Shown here: in pieces, positions 43,748 through 52,266 of the stretch
How the letters are laid out: every line of letters starts with the position of its first letter
Numbering within the stretch: the stretch's first letter is position 1
Assembly: GCF_001598375.1 (NCBI RefSeq)
Contig: NZ_BCYV01000018.1
Span: forward strand, 62,001-126,000
Origin: Novosphingobium capsulatum NBRC 12533
GTDB taxonomy: Bacteria; Pseudomonadota; Alphaproteobacteria; Sphingomonadales; Sphingomonadaceae
Length of the DNA stretch: 64,000 nucleotides
Direction: 5' to 3'
The notes under the pieces: generated by a model
The model's database searches: none
What the model saw: only the letters and a program-made list of their open reading frames with translations
What the model was told of the DNA's origin: nothing
Made by a program: the position numbers and the translations under genes

Positions 43748-44091
43748 TGACTTCTGCATCGACAAGCACCGGCGCCGTTTCGGGCGCCGCCGCAGCCGCC
43801 ACGTCCCCGGCCAGCGGCCCCGATCGCGCCGCGCTGCGCAAGGCCGCGCAGGGTTTCGAGGCGATGTTCCTGCGCCAGATGTTGAGCACCGCGCGCAACA
43901 CCGACCTGGGCGGCGACGATCTGTTCGGCAAGAAGCAGGACGATACCTTTACCCAGATGCGCGACGAACGCTTTGCCGAGATCGCCGCCAAGGCCGGCAC
44001 GCTGGGCCTGGCCACGCGGCTGGAAAGCCAGTTGGCCAGTGCGGCTGCCCAGGCCACTGGCGCCAAGCCTAAAACCGGTGGGGGAGCCTGA
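43747..44091 (+). CDS. flgJ: Rod-binding FlgJ, N-terminal domain only, 114 aa
   Basis: The conserved rod-capping core is RAALRKAAQGFEAMFLRQML followed by DLFGKKQDDTFTQMRDERF. The sequence ends shortly afterwards, so the C-terminal muramidase domain of the two-domain FlgJ is absent. Cell-wall cutting is probably done by the separate transglycosylase gene at 34108. It is translationally coupled to flgI (TGATG). Confidence 0.92.
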   Translation: MTSASTSTGAVSGAAAAATSPASGPDRAALRKAAQGFEAMFLRQMLSTARNTDLGGDDLFGKKQDDTFTQMRDERFAEIAAKAGTLGLATRLESQLASAAAQATGAKPKTGGGA

Positions 44092-44096
44092 GCGCC

Positions 44097-45434
44097 ATGA
44101 CCACCGACCTGCTCTCGATCGCGCGCAGCGCCACCCGCGCCGCCCGCACCCAGCTGGACGTGACGGCCCAGAACATCGCCAATGCCGGCACCGATGGCTA
44201 TGTGCGCCGCACGGTATCCACCGAAGAGGTGATGACGCCCGGCTATGTTGCCGGGAACCGCGATGTGTCGCTGTCGGGCGTGCGGGTGACCGGGGTTATC
44301 CGCAATGCCGATGCCTTTCGCCAGGCCGAGGTGCGCCGCACCGGCGCCGATACCGCGCGCGCCGATACCGAAGTGGGCGGCCTTACCGATATCCAGTCCG
44401 CGCTTGAGGCGCCGGGCGTCTATTCGGCGATCACCGGCTTTGAAACCGCGCTGACGCAACTGGCGCAAAGCCCCACCGACACGCCGCTGCGCGCTTCGGT
44501 CATCGCGGCGGCGCAGACACTGTCCAACAGTTTCAACATCGCCTCAAACCAGCTTGATGCCGTGGCCAAGGGCCAGCAGAGCGGGGCCAGCGACGGCGTG
44601 AACCAGATCAACACGATGTCGGCCGAACTGGCCAAGGTCAACGGCCGACTGGCACGCATGGCCGATGCCAGCAGCGATCGCACCGGCCTGCTCGACCAGC
44701 GCGACATGCTGCTCGAAAAGCTGGCGGGCTATGCCGATATCGCCACCAGCTTTGCCAGCAATGGCGCGGTTGATGTGACGCTGGGCGGCGCATCGGGCGC
44801 GCCGCTGGTGACCGGTGCCACCGCGCAAGCGCTGGCGGTTACCACCGCGGCCGATGGCACCATCGGCTTTTCCGTCAACGGTGGTGCCGTCACCCTGTCG
44901 GGCGGCTCGCTGGCCGGGCAGCAGCAGGTGCTGGCCAACCTGGCCGATGTGCATGGCCAGCTCGATACCCTGGCCAAGAGCGTGATCGACACGGTCAACA
45001 CCGTGCAGGGCAATGGCGCCGCGCTTGATGGATCGACCGGCCCCGCGCTGTTTTCCGGCACGGGCGCGGGCAGCATGCAGCTTGCCACCACCCAGGGCAG
45101 CGCGATCGCCACGGCGGCCGCAGGCGCCGCCGCCGGCAGCCGCGACACCACCAACCTAACCGCGCTGCGCAATGCGCTGACCAGCGCCGATCCGGCCGGC
45201 ACGATGGATACCCTGATCTACCAGGCCTCTGCCACGGTGCAGGCGCGCACCACCACGCGCGATGCGCTCAAGACCATTTCCGATGCGGCCAAGACCGCGC
45301 TTTCCGCCCAGGCCGGAGTCGATCTCGACACCGAAGCCATCAACCTGACCCGGTTCCAGCAGGCGTTCCAAGCCTCGGGCCGGGTGATGCAGGTTGCCGG
45401 CAACCTGTTCGACACTATCCTCTCGATCAAGTAG
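44097..45434 (+). CDS. flgK: Hook-filament junction protein FlgK (HAP1), 445 aa
   Basis: FlgK joins the hook to the filament. N-terminus LLSIARSATRAARTQLDVTA and QNIANAGTDGYVRRTVSTEE, then a long variable central region, and a C-terminus VDLDTEAINLTRFQQAFQAS followed by GRVMQVAGNLFDTILSI are characteristic. It is shorter than the enterobacterial protein (about 550). Its export chaperone is probably the FlgN-like protein at 35261. Confidence 0.94.
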   Translation: MTTDLLSIARSATRAARTQLDVTAQNIANAGTDGYVRRTVSTEEVMTPGYVAGNRDVSLSGVRVTGVIRNADAFRQAEVRRTGADTARADTEVGGLTDIQSALEAPGVYSAITGFETALTQLAQSPTDTPLRASVIAAAQTLSNSFNIASNQLDAVAKGQQSGASDGVNQINTMSAELAKVNGRLARMADASSDRTGLLDQRDMLLEKLAGYADIATSFASNGAVDVTLGGASGAPLVTGATAQALAVTTAADGTIGFSVNGGAVTLSGGSLAGQQQVLANLADVHGQLDTLAKSVIDTVNTVQGNGAALDGSTGPALFSGTGAGSMQLATTQGSAIATAAAGAAAGSRDTTNLTALRNALTSADPAGTMDTLIYQASATVQARTTTRDALKTISDAAKTALSAQAGVDLDTEAINLTRFQQAFQASGRVMQVAGNLFDTILSIK

Positions 45435-45441
45435 GTCGCCC

Positions 45442-46368
45442 ATGTCATCCAGTGTATCGACCACTACGTCCGCGTTCTACGATCGCTCCGCGCTCGATCT
45501 CAACGGCTTGCGCACCCAGATGGAGCAGGTGCAGACGCAGATTTCCAGCGGCAACCGGCTGACCGCCTCGTCAGACGATCCGCTCACCGCCTCGCGCCTG
45601 CGCAACCTGCAACGCCAGGATGCCATCGCCAAGGTCGATGCCGGCGCGGCCAACCGCGCCACGGCCGATCTCAACCTGACCGATTCGGCCATGACCGAGA
45701 TGATCAACACGCTGCAGCGCACGCGCCAGCTGGCCAACCAGGCCGCTACCGGCACGCTGTCCAACGAGCAGCGCACCAGCATTGGCCAGGAACTGGCCGA
45801 ATTGCGCAACAACCTGGTCTCGCTCGCCAATTCGCGTGACAGCGCGGGCAATGCGCTGTTCGGCGGCGATGCGGCGGGCGCGGCCTATAGCGTGGATGCC
45901 ACCACCGGCGTGGTCAGCTATGTCGGCAGCGGCAGCGCCGGCACGCTGGAACTGGGCGACGGGCAGAGCGTGAAGCGCAGCCTGACCGGGCCGGAGTTTC
46001 TCAATTTCTCGTCGGGCGGCACCAGCAGCGATGTCTTTGCCGCGCTCAAGACCCTGACCGACGCGATCAGCGCGGGCGGCCCCGGTGCGCAGTCTGCCGC
46101 CAACAGCGCGCTCACCACGCTTGATGACGCCATGACGGCCGTATCCACCGGGCAGACCGTGGTAGGCGCGCGCCTGTCGTGGATCGATCTCAATACCGAG
46201 CGGCAGACCACGATGGGCGAGGCGCGTAGCCAGGACCAGAGCACGCTGGGCGCCACCGACATTCCCACTGCCTATACCCGGTTGCAGGAACTGGCCACGG
46301 TGTTGCAGGCCAGCCAGGCCAGCTTCACCAAGATCTCGGGCCTTTCGCTCTTTACCATGATGTCCTGA
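45442..46368 (+). CDS. flgL: Hook-filament junction protein FlgL (HAP3), 308 aa
   Basis: FlgL lies between FlgK and the flagellin filament. The flagellin-like N-terminus LNGLRTQMEQVQTQISSGNR followed by LTASSDDPLTASRLRNLQRQ and a helical C-terminus (TAYTRLQELATVLQASQASF) fit the family. ATG 45442 is chosen, eight bases after the flgK stop. Its TGA overlaps the sigma-28-like -35 box of motA. Confidence 0.93.
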   Translation: MSSSVSTTTSAFYDRSALDLNGLRTQMEQVQTQISSGNRLTASSDDPLTASRLRNLQRQDAIAKVDAGAANRATADLNLTDSAMTEMINTLQRTRQLANQAATGTLSNEQRTSIGQELAELRNNLVSLANSRDSAGNALFGGDAAGAAYSVDATTGVVSYVGSGSAGTLELGDGQSVKRSLTGPEFLNFSSGGTSSDVFAALKTLTDAISAGGPGAQSAANSALTTLDDAMTAVSTGQTVVGARLSWIDLNTERQTTMGEARSQDQSTLGATDIPTAYTRLQELATVLQASQASFTKISGLSLFTMMS

Positions 46369-46392
46369 AAGTGCGCGCGCCCGTGCCGTTCT
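46366..46392 (+). promoter_or_regulatory. Sigma-28-like promoter of motA
   Basis: TGAAA at 46366-46370 is followed by 14 bases and GCCGTTCT at 46385-46392. The -10 box is the same as at flgM. It starts within the flgL stop codon and lies 65 bases upstream of motA, allowing the motor genes to be expressed late. Confidence 0.6.
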
Positions 46393-46456
46393 GCATTGCA
46401 GCAACGGCCGGGCGATAGCGCCGGCTTTCACGGTTTATCGACAGGGTCACCGCTTC

Positions 46457-47320
46457 ATGTTTGCTGGTATCGGCATCGTCGTCCTGCTCGCCATGGTCTT
46501 TGGCGGCTTCATCATCACCGGTGGCGCGATCGGCCCGGTGGCCGAAGCCATACCCCACGAAATGCTGATCATCGGCGGCGCGGCGCTGGGCGCCACGATC
46601 ACCGGCAACTCGATGCACGAACTGAAGGGCATCGGCGCGGGCCTGGGCAAGGTGTTCAAGGGCCCCAAGCACAACAAGCAGGACCATGTCGATGCCATCG
46701 TGCTCTGCGCCAAGCTGATGAAGATCCTGCGCAGCGATGGCCCGGTGGCGCTGGAAAGCCATGTGGCCGATCCCAAAAGCTCGGCCCTGTTTGCCGAATA
46801 TCCGCGCATCCTGGCCCATACCGCGCTGGTCTCGCTGATCTGCGATACGCTGACGCTGATCGTCGTGTCTTCCGGCACGCTGGAAGTGCATGCCGTGGAA
46901 GACGTGATGGACCACGCGATGAAAACCCATTTCCACGAGCAGGAAGAAGCGCAGCATGCCCTGCAAGGCCTGGCCGACGCCCTGCCCGCGCTGGGGATCG
47001 TGGCCGCCGTGCTGGGCGTGGTCAAGACCATGGGCTCGATCGACAAGCCACCCACGGTGCTGGGCGCGATGATCGGTTCGGCCCTGGTCGGCACGTTCAT
47101 GGGGGTGCTGCTGGCCTATGGCATCGTCGCGCCGCTGGCTGGCCGGCTCAAGCAGGTGCTCGATCAGGATGCGATGATCTACCAGGCGGTCAAGCAGGTG
47201 ATCGTGTCCTCGCTGCACGGCTGGCCGCAGCCGCTGGTGGTGGAAAGCGCGCGTTCGGGCCTGGGCCATGCGTTCCGGCCCGGCCTGTCGGAACTGCTCG
47301 ACGCGCTGCGCGGCCGCTAA
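46457..47320 (+). CDS. motA: Flagellar motor stator protein MotA, 287 aa
   Basis: MotA is the five-fold stator channel subunit that couples ion flow to rotation. The N-terminal helix FAGIGIVVLLAMVFGGFIIT and the second helix EMLIIGGAALGATITGNSM are followed by the cytoplasmic domain with FPRA-like region, then helices LGIVAAVLGVVKTMGSIDKP and LVGTFMGVLLAYGIVAPLAG. The proline and glycine pattern is that of MotA rather than ExbB. It is 88 bp after flgL and is followed by motB. Confidence 0.95.
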   Translation: MFAGIGIVVLLAMVFGGFIITGGAIGPVAEAIPHEMLIIGGAALGATITGNSMHELKGIGAGLGKVFKGPKHNKQDHVDAIVLCAKLMKILRSDGPVALESHVADPKSSALFAEYPRILAHTALVSLICDTLTLIVVSSGTLEVHAVEDVMDHAMKTHFHEQEEAQHALQGLADALPALGIVAAVLGVVKTMGSIDKPPTVLGAMIGSALVGTFMGVLLAYGIVAPLAGRLKQVLDQDAMIYQAVKQVIVSSLHGWPQPLVVESARSGLGHAFRPGLSELLDALRGR

Positions 47321-47335
47321 GCGAAAGGGATCGCC

Positions 47336-48172
47336 ATGGCCAAGCCACCCAAGGGCAAGGACGCACCCAAGCCGATCATCGTCAAGAAGATCACCGTGGT
47401 GGCCGGCGGCCATCACGGCGGGGCCTGGAAAGTGGCCTATGCCGATTTCGTGACCGCGATGATGGCGTTCTTCCTGCTGATGTGGCTGCTGGGCGCGACC
47501 ACCGAAAAGCAGCGCAAGGGCATTGCCGACTATTTTACCCCCACCCTGGTCAAGACGCGCAAGGGCAGCGCCGGGTCTGACGGGCTGCTCGGCGGCTCGT
47601 CGCTGACCGATGCCGACAACTATCCCCACCGCGCCGGGCAGACCGGCACGCGCACGATGACCATCCCGCGCGATGCCACCGGCGGCCCCAAGGATGGCGG
47701 ATCGAAGATGAAGCGCACCCAGGTGATGCAGCAGCGGCTGAAGGAAAAGCTGGATGCCAATGAAAAGCTGCGCCAACTGGCCAAGCAGGTGCACATGACG
47801 ATGACGCCCGAGGGCATCCGCATCGACATGCTCGACGATGCGCACTTCTCGATGTTCCGCCTGGGCACCACGATCCTCACGCCCGATGCGCTGGAACTGA
47901 TCCGGGCGATCGGCCAGGCCATCGCGCCCGAACCCGGCGGCCTGACCGTGCGCGGCCATACCGACGCGCTGCAGTGGAAGCCTGGCGACCCGGCCAACAA
48001 CTGGTCGCTTTCGGCCGGCCGCGCCGAAGCCACGCGCCAGGCCCTGATGCGCAACGGCGTGGGCGAGGCCCGCTTCCAGCGGATCGAAGGCGTGGCCGAC
48101 CGCGAACCCCTGGTGCCCGACAGCCCCAACGACCCGAGCAACCGCCGCATGTCGATCCTGCTGCTGGATTGA
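47336..48172 (+). CDS. motB: Flagellar motor stator protein MotB, 278 aa
   Basis: MotB anchors the stator to peptidoglycan. A positively charged N-terminus precedes the single helix YADFVTAMMAFFLLMWLLG with the proton-carrying aspartate at residue 37. A plug/linker follows, and then an OmpA-like domain with LTVRGHTDA, NWSLSAGRAEATRQALM and DPSNRRMSILLL, all normal. The charge and sequence suggest a proton-driven stator. A large inverted repeat follows the stop codon. Confidence 0.96.
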   Translation: MAKPPKGKDAPKPIIVKKITVVAGGHHGGAWKVAYADFVTAMMAFFLLMWLLGATTEKQRKGIADYFTPTLVKTRKGSAGSDGLLGGSSLTDADNYPHRAGQTGTRTMTIPRDATGGPKDGGSKMKRTQVMQQRLKEKLDANEKLRQLAKQVHMTMTPEGIRIDMLDDAHFSMFRLGTTILTPDALELIRAIGQAIAPEPGGLTVRGHTDALQWKPGDPANNWSLSAGRAEATRQALMRNGVGEARFQRIEGVADREPLVPDSPNDPSNRRMSILLLD

Positions 48173-48223
48173 ACCGGTTGCGGTGCCAAGCGCGAGACCG
48201 GGCGTGGTGCTTTGTCATGGAGT

Positions 48224-48284
48224 CACACGAAGCCACGAAGACACGAAGGAAAGACCCTTCTTCGTGTCTTCGTGGCTTCGTGTG
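48224..48284. terminator. 25-bp perfect stem hairpin after motB
   Basis: The arm at 48224-48248, built from three CACGAAG-like units, pairs perfectly with 48260-48284 around an 11-base loop. It starts 52 bases after the motB stop codon and would form a very stable structure ending flg-mot transcription. Sequences with these CACGAAG units are a common repeat family in proteobacterial genomes. Confidence 0.75.
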
Positions 48285-48386
48285 GGATTTTCAGGCAGAG
48301 CGGTTGGGATCGCAGACTGACCGATCCGGATAGCCCGATGTCGAATGGCTGATGGTAGTGAAGAGTTGCCTTTGCCGCCTCCGACT

Positions 48387-48477
48387 TCGTCACTCCTGCG
48401 CAGGCCGGAATCCAGTGGCTTCCGGGCGATTGAGACCACGCCGAAACTGGATTCCCGCCTGCGCGGGAATGACGAAG
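48387..48477. repeat. 30-bp imperfect inverted repeat
   Basis: The arm at 48387-48416 contains GCGCAGGCCGGAATCCAG and pairs with 48448-48477 (CTGGATTCCCGCCTGCGCGG and onward) with three mismatches. The GGAATCCAG/CTGGATTCC ends are typical of a dispersed repeat family found in many proteobacteria, often in convergent gaps. Confidence 0.75.
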
Positions 48478-48583
48478 AAATGGATTAAAAGTCGCTGGAA
48501 ACGGACAGGCAGCTTTCGAAGGGCGCGGGCGATAGCTGCCTTCCCAAAAACGATGGTGGAACGGGAAACTTCGGCAGGCTACA

Positions 48584-49135
48584 TCAGCGGGCTGGTGGCT
48601 GCATAAGCTCTATCGTGATATGATCCGGGCCTGAAACATAGGTCACCAAAGTTCCCTTGCGGGGACCACCTGCGATTGGCAGCGGGCTACCCTTCGCCTT
48701 CCATCCTGCTGCCTCGACGCGGGCCATGGCGGCATGGATATCCTTCACGGTCAGAGCTAGGTGCGCCGCACCGATCGCCCCCGCGCTATCGGGCACCGCG
48801 CCGTTCTGGCGTCCCTTTGAATATTGCAACAGTTCGACCACGTAACCGTTTGGCGCCCTGACGATCGCCGTTTTCACACTCGGATCATCGACACCTGTGA
48901 CTTGATGCAGGAAGTCGCCCCCCATCTCCGCTTGTCGCTCAAGTGTGAAGCCGAGCGCTTCCGTCCAAAACCGAATGGCTTCGTCCAAAGACGATACAGC
49001 AAAGCCCGTGTGGTCCACGGCGATCACGTTTGTTGCGTCGTTCATTGTTGCACTCTCACCGGGCCGCGCCTGCGCTGTCTGGGCCTGCGCCCCGGCGGCA
49101 ACTGATGCCAACAGCATGACGAATATGATCCTCAT
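48584..49135 (-). CDS. VOC superfamily (glyoxalase-like) protein with signal peptide, 183 aa
   Basis: A signal peptide MRIIFVMLLASVAAGAQA precedes a vicinal-oxygen-chelate domain built of two beta-alpha-beta repeats. Family features are VDHTGFAVSSLDEAIRFWTE followed by ALGFTLERQ, then NGYVVELLQYSKG, GAAHLALTVKDIHAAMARVE and a final GPDHITIELMQP. His and Glu are at metal-ligand positions (DHTGF, VVELL, AHLAL, ITIEL). Export is unusual for the family. The substrate is unknown, and the gene has somewhat lower GC than the flagellar genes on either side. It is flanked by repeats. Confidence 0.85.
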   Translation of the reverse strand: MRIIFVMLLASVAAGAQAQTAQARPGESATMNDATNVIAVDHTGFAVSSLDEAIRFWTEALGFTLERQAEMGGDFLHQVTGVDDPSVKTAIVRAPNGYVVELLQYSKGRQNGAVPDSAGAIGAAHLALTVKDIHAAMARVEAAGWKAKGSPLPIAGGPRKGTLVTYVSGPDHITIELMQPPAR

Positions 49136-49511
49136 AATGACGCCTTAACGCGTCGGCCTCCTCCCGAGAAGGAACCTTTTTTGAGAGATCGGTGTCCTCC
49201 CACGTTCGGGCTGGAAGCCGTTCGGTGCATTCGCTTTCCCAAAATATGTTCCCGATTCCTCTTTTCCAAATGTGCGTCTCAGGCATGAGAAATCGGGACT
49301 GATCCGGGCCAACAATCGGCAACTTTCGGGATCGCGAGTTCAAGACCTGATCGACGGGGATTGGGCGATTTCCGCCATTGCCGGGTATGCACATCCCCAT
49401 CAAACCAGCTCGTGCAGAGGCGCAGAGAATAGCCACTCTCTGCGCCTCTGCGCGAAATTTTATCATGCGCTCACAATGCCGGGTAATTTCCAGTCGAGCG
49501 GCTCGCGCACC
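49136..49511. other. 376-bp intergenic region with a hairpin
   Basis: The region holds an inverted repeat at 49414-49451 near the emrB-like stop codon and AT-richer sequence upstream of the VOC gene. A frame on the minus strand from 49466 was judged non-coding because its beginning is repeat sequence and its end overlaps the VOC signal peptide. No gene was recognised. Confidence 0.6.
49414..49451. repeat. 15-bp perfect inverted repeat
   Basis: GCAGAGGCGCAGAGA (49414-49428) pairs with TCTCTGCGCCTCTGC (49437-49451) around an 8-base loop. The stem lies 61 bases past the emrB-like stop codon and is a likely terminator for the efflux operon. CAGAGGCGCAGAGA repeats are a widespread proteobacterial family. 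Confidence 0.72.
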
Positions 49512-51023
49512 CTACCCCTTTTTCCGCCTCGGCCTGGGGGCCAGCCAGATCATCCCGGCCGAGACGAACAGGACGATGGTGCACACCATGAAGACCTGGC
49601 GCGTGGCGAGCGTTACCGCCTCGGTCTGCACCAGTTGGCTCAACATCATGCTCGCCTGCGCGGCCGGCAGGCCGGTGTGCGTGGGCGGATGAATCAGCCC
49701 GACCAGTTCGGCGCGGTTGTACTTGGTGAAATGTTCCCACAGCGTGGTGGACATCGAAGTGGCAAAGGCGCCGGCCATCGTGCGCATGAAGTTCTGGATG
49801 CCCGCGCCCGATGCGGTCTGGTCGGGCCGCACCGAAGCCATCGCCAGCGCGGTGGAGCCGACGAAGAAGAACGGCATGCCCAGCCCCTGGAGCATCTGCG
49901 GAAAGGCGATGGTCCAATAGCCCATGTCGGTTACCCAGCGCGTGCGCAGCCAGGCGACTACGGCCAGCCACAGGATGCCGAACGAGATCAGCCCGCGCGT
50001 ATCGACCTTGCCCACGAACCGCGCCACGATCGGCGAAAAGACCACGGCCAGGACACCGACCCAGCCCACCGCCAGACCTGCCCAGGTGGCGGTGTAGTTG
50101 AGGTTGGTTTGCAGGAAGAGCGGGATCAGCACGATGAACGAGAAGAACGCCGCATAGGCCACGCACTGCGTCACCACGGCCACGGTAAACCCGCGGTTGC
50201 GGAATACCGACAGGTCGATGATCGGGTGGTCTTCGGTCAATTCCCAGATAAGGAACGAGATGAAGCCAATGATCGCAACCACGGTGAGCGTGATGATGAA
50301 GCCACTGGAAAACCAGTCTTCCTCGCGCCCCTTGTCGAGCATGATCTGCAGCGAACCAACCCAGATCACCAGCAGCGCAAGACCGACGAAATCGATCGGC
50401 GATTTCTGGGTGGGAGTTTCGTACGGCCGCACCAGCCGCCAGGCGACGATCAGCGAGAACGCGGCGAGCGGAATGTTGATGAAGAACAGCCAGTGCCACG
50501 ACCAGTTGTCGGAAATGAACCCGCCGCAGATCGGCCCGGCAATCGGCGCGACCACCACAGTCATCGCCCACAGGCCGAGCGCGGCGCCGCCCTTGTCCTT
50601 GGGAAATATGCGCAGCAGCAAGGTCTGTGTCATCGGCATGATCGGGCCGCCGCACAGCCCCTGGCACACGCGGAACGCGATCAGCAGGCTCAGGCTGCCG
50701 GCCATGCCGCACAGCATCGAAAACAGGCCAAAACCCAGCAGCGCCATGATGAACACCCGCACCGCACCAAACGTGCGCGCGAGCCAGCCGGTCAACGGCA
50801 CGCAGATCGCCTCGGCCACGGCGTAGGACGTCAGCACCCAGGTGCCCTGCGTGGGCGACACCGCCAGGCTGCCGGCGATATGCGGCACCGACACGTTGGC
50901 GATGGTGATATCCAGCAGCACGACGAAGTTCGACAGCGCCAGCGCAAAGCCGCCCAGCGCCAGCTTGGCGCCCTTGAGCGGCGCCGGCCCATCGCCAAAG
51001 CCCATCGGCGGTCCGCCGGCCAT
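49512..51023 (-). CDS. EmrB/QacA family MFS multidrug efflux transporter, 503 aa
   Basis: This is a 14-helix major facilitator of the DHA2 family. Motif C is visible near GPICGGFISDNWSWHWLFFI, and the first helix has VVLLDITIANVSVPHIAGSL. EmrB-type pumps expel hydrophobic drugs and uncouplers through an EmrA adaptor and an outer-membrane channel, all encoded here. ATG 51023 is used; it leaves one base after the EmrA-like stop codon, so the two are translationally coupled. Order from upstream is outer-membrane factor, adaptor, transporter. Confidence 0.92.
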   Translation of the reverse strand: MAGGPPMGFGDGPAPLKGAKLALGGFALALSNFVVLLDITIANVSVPHIAGSLAVSPTQGTWVLTSYAVAEAICVPLTGWLARTFGAVRVFIMALLGFGLFSMLCGMAGSLSLLIAFRVCQGLCGGPIMPMTQTLLLRIFPKDKGGAALGLWAMTVVVAPIAGPICGGFISDNWSWHWLFFINIPLAAFSLIVAWRLVRPYETPTQKSPIDFVGLALLVIWVGSLQIMLDKGREEDWFSSGFIITLTVVAIIGFISFLIWELTEDHPIIDLSVFRNRGFTVAVVTQCVAYAAFFSFIVLIPLFLQTNLNYTATWAGLAVGWVGVLAVVFSPIVARFVGKVDTRGLISFGILWLAVVAWLRTRWVTDMGYWTIAFPQMLQGLGMPFFFVGSTALAMASVRPDQTASGAGIQNFMRTMAGAFATSMSTTLWEHFTKYNRAELVGLIHPPTHTGLPAAQASMMLSQLVQTEAVTLATRQVFMVCTIVLFVSAGMIWLAPRPRRKKG

Positions 51024-51024
51024 G

Positions 51025-52203
51025 TCAGTTCTGCCCGGTCTGCGACCGGTCCTTTTCAGGGCGCGTATCGATCGTGGCGTCCATCGACAGGCCGATGCGC
51101 AGCGGGTGCGCGCCCAGCTCGTGCGGATCAAGCGCGACGCGCACCGGCAGGCGCTGCACCACCTTGATCCAGTTGCCCGTGGCATTCTGCGCCGGAATCA
51201 CGGCCAGCGCCGAACCGGTGCCACCGGAAAAGCCCACGACGCGCCCGTGATAGACCACATCATCGCCATAGAGATCCGATGTCAGCGTCACCGGCTGGCC
51301 GGGACGCACATGGGCCAACTGGCTTTCCTTGTAATTGGCATCGACATAGGCCTGGCTGATCGGCACGATGGTCATCATCGGGCTGCCCACGGCCACGCTT
51401 TGCCCCACCTGCACCGTGCGCTGGGTGACAACGCCGCTGACCGGGGCCCGGATCACCGTGCGATCGAGATTGATGCGCGCCTGGTCAAGCCTGGCCTTGG
51501 CCGCCAGCACCTGCGGATTGGTTTCCGGCGTAGTGCCAGTGACCAGCGCCGCATTGGCCGCTTCCTGGCCATTGGCGGTGCCACGCGCGGCCTGGGCCGC
51601 GGCCAGGTTGGCGCGGGCGGCAGCAAGCTGGCCTTGCGCAGAAGCATAAGCATTGCGCGCGGTGGTCAGTTCCTCGCCCGACACCGCCCCGTCGCCCACC
51701 AGCGACTGGCGCCGCTTGAGGTCAATCTCGGCGCGTTGCACATCGGCCATGGCCACCTGCACTTGCGCGGTCATGCGGGCGATATCGGCCTGCTTCTCGC
51801 CCACCTGGGCCGACAGCGCGGTGCCGGTGGCAATGGTCTGGCGCACCTTGCGCAGCGCGTCGGCATAGTCCGCCTCGGCCGCGGCCAGGGCGATTTTGGC
51901 GTCGGTGGGATCGAGTTCCACCAGCACGTCGCCCTTGCGGACGACTTGCGTGTTGTTGACCGCCACGCGCCGCACCGGGCCGGCGACCAGCGGCGTCACC
52001 TGTGCCACTTCGGCCGCGACATAGGCGTTGTCGGTTTCGACATAACGCCCGCCTTCGATCCATTCGTAGACGCCGACGCCGGCCGCGACCAGCGCCACGA
52101 CACCGGCAAAGATCAGGAAACCACGCTTGCGCGCGGCCTTGCGCGCATCGGCCTTGCTGGAGGCCTGGTCCGTATCGGAAAAATTGGGTTCAATGTCAGC
52201 CAT
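51025..52203 (-). CDS. HlyD/EmrA family membrane fusion protein, 392 aa
   Basis: The adaptor links the MFS pump to the outer-membrane channel. A cytoplasmic N-terminus is followed by one membrane helix (FLIFAGVVALVAAGVGVYEW). A lipoyl/barrel-sandwich domain split by a long coiled-coil hairpin follows (YVETDNAYVAAEVAQVTPLV at one side, LDQARINLDRTVIRAPVSGV at the other), then a beta-barrel domain with VGQSVAVGSPMMTIVPI. Length and order match EmrA. Confidence 0.93.
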   Translation of the reverse strand: MADIEPNFSDTDQASSKADARKAARKRGFLIFAGVVALVAAGVGVYEWIEGGRYVETDNAYVAAEVAQVTPLVAGPVRRVAVNNTQVVRKGDVLVELDPTDAKIALAAAEADYADALRKVRQTIATGTALSAQVGEKQADIARMTAQVQVAMADVQRAEIDLKRRQSLVGDGAVSGEELTTARNAYASAQGQLAAARANLAAAQAARGTANGQEAANAALVTGTTPETNPQVLAAKARLDQARINLDRTVIRAPVSGVVTQRTVQVGQSVAVGSPMMTIVPISQAYVDANYKESQLAHVRPGQPVTLTSDLYGDDVVYHGRVVGFSGGTGSALAVIPAQNATGNWIKVVQRLPVRVALDPHELGAHPLRIGLSMDATIDTRPEKDRSQTGQN

Positions 52204-52266
52204 GGGCGGGTCTCGGCATCAGAAAGAAGAAGAACAGGGATCAGGCAAACGGCAGCGCGTCGGCGG

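Larger units (their letters stand above)
48173..48583. other. 411-bp intergenic region filled with inverted repeats
   Basis: The region contains the long hairpin at 48224-48284 and the inverted repeat at 48387-48477, described separately. Between and after them no credible gene was seen. A short minus-strand reading frame at 48215-48439 is translated repeat sequence. Confidence 0.7.

Noticed and set aside
48215..48439. 74-residue frame on the minus strand
   Set aside because: Consists of translated inverted-repeat sequence.
49056..49466. 136-residue frame on the minus strand
   Set aside because: Begins in a palindromic repeat and overlaps the VOC signal peptide in another frame; no recognisable domain.
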